Assembly (NCBI RefSeq): GCF_005491705.1
Contig: NZ_CP028092.1
Span: forward strand, 1-64,000
Direction of reading: 5' to 3'
From: Pontibacter sp. SGAir0037
Lineage (GTDB): Bacteria > Bacteroidota > Bacteroidia > Cytophagales > Hymenobacteraceae
DNA length: 64,000 bases
The notes beneath the pieces are model-generated. The model was not told where the DNA came from. It did no database searches and saw only the letters and a list, made by a program, of their open reading frames with translations. Every line of letters starts with the position of its first letter. Position 1 is the first letter of the stretch. The position numbers and the translations under genes are program-made. Below, in pieces: positions 63,931 to 64,000 of this stretch.

Positions 63931-64000
63931 CTATTCCTCAACGGTTGGAGCCAAACTTTGCCTGATGAGGTTAAGCACTGCCAGGGCTGTATACTCTATA
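63931..64000 (-). CDS. Possible C-terminal end of a minus-strand gene cut by the window edge
   Basis: Reading from the window end on the minus strand, an open frame encodes IEYTALAVLNLIRQSLAPTV and two more residues before a TAG at 63931-63933. The amphipathic helix-like composition resembles a real protein end, but only 22 residues are visible. The family cannot be named. Confidence 0.35.
   Translation of the reverse strand, partial: IEYTALAVLNLIRQSLAPTVEE

Overview
The window is 64 kb of core bacterial chromosome. It starts exactly at the ATG of dnaA, so it probably comes from a complete genome rotated to dnaA. Several features point to Bacteroidota, order Cytophagales, most likely Hymenobacteraceae (Pontibacter/Rufibacter/Adhaeribacter-like): type IX secretion genes (porQ and a PorE-like OmpA protein), Bacteroidota-type proteins (IPExxxVDY family, DUF2911, DUF2851, DUF4184, a DUF6702-like protein), A-rich leaders with few Shine-Dalgarno sites, and many TAnnTTTG -7 promoter boxes, one with a TTTG -33 box at ideal spacing. 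The family-level placement is inference. I found no tRNA, rRNA, CRISPR array, transposase or prophage gene.

Layout. 1-8.6 kb: dnaA, a small membrane pair, OsmC, then a co-directional run GH3-dxr-rseP-LysM protein-DUF6702-like (isoprenoid precursor synthesis and envelope stress). 8.6-17.4 kb: DUF4184 membrane protein and a PorE-like OmpA protein on the minus strand, diverging from lon-porQ-hslU, which joins two ATP-dependent proteases and a secretion component. 17.5-22.5 kb: an SDR, then an acetate cassette (small symporter subunit, large sodium/solute symporter, acetyl-CoA synthetase). 22.8-29.4 kb, minus strand: methyltransferase, DUF2911 protein, outer-membrane protein, ABC exporter, and pyruvate kinase behind an IPExxxVDY gene. 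29.5-35.1 kb: acpP-fabF-rnc, nadE, lgt. 35.1-43.0 kb: mixed metabolic genes (cdd, esterase, saccharopine dehydrogenase-like, trmN6-rnhA, marC, class V aminotransferase, aroQ). 43.3-55.6 kb, plus strand: xerD, pyrD, ftsK-lolA, pyrF, DUF2851, a multi-pass membrane protein, a NeuD-like acetyltransferase, trhO, a nucleoside phosphorylase. 55.6-64 kb: small hypothetical, LuxC-like acyl-CoA reductase divergent from a 2[4Fe-4S] ferredoxin, valS, two unrecognised envelope-type proteins, and a 2-oxoacid dehydrogenase E2; the end of another minus-strand gene may run off the window.

The coding content is ordinary housekeeping. What the genes do not explain lies between them: several families of short AT-rich dispersed and inverted repeats, including a ~95-bp repeat present twice in opposite orientation 9 kb apart, a 16-bp motif shared between the pyrD-ftsK and neuD-trhO gaps, and two inverted G-A-rich/T-C-rich arrays after valS. 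Many transcription units end in very long, near-perfect palindromes (up to 26-bp stems). No complete undescribed system was identified; the repeats, the LuxC/ferredoxin pair and the T9SS/protease neighbourhood are the best leads.
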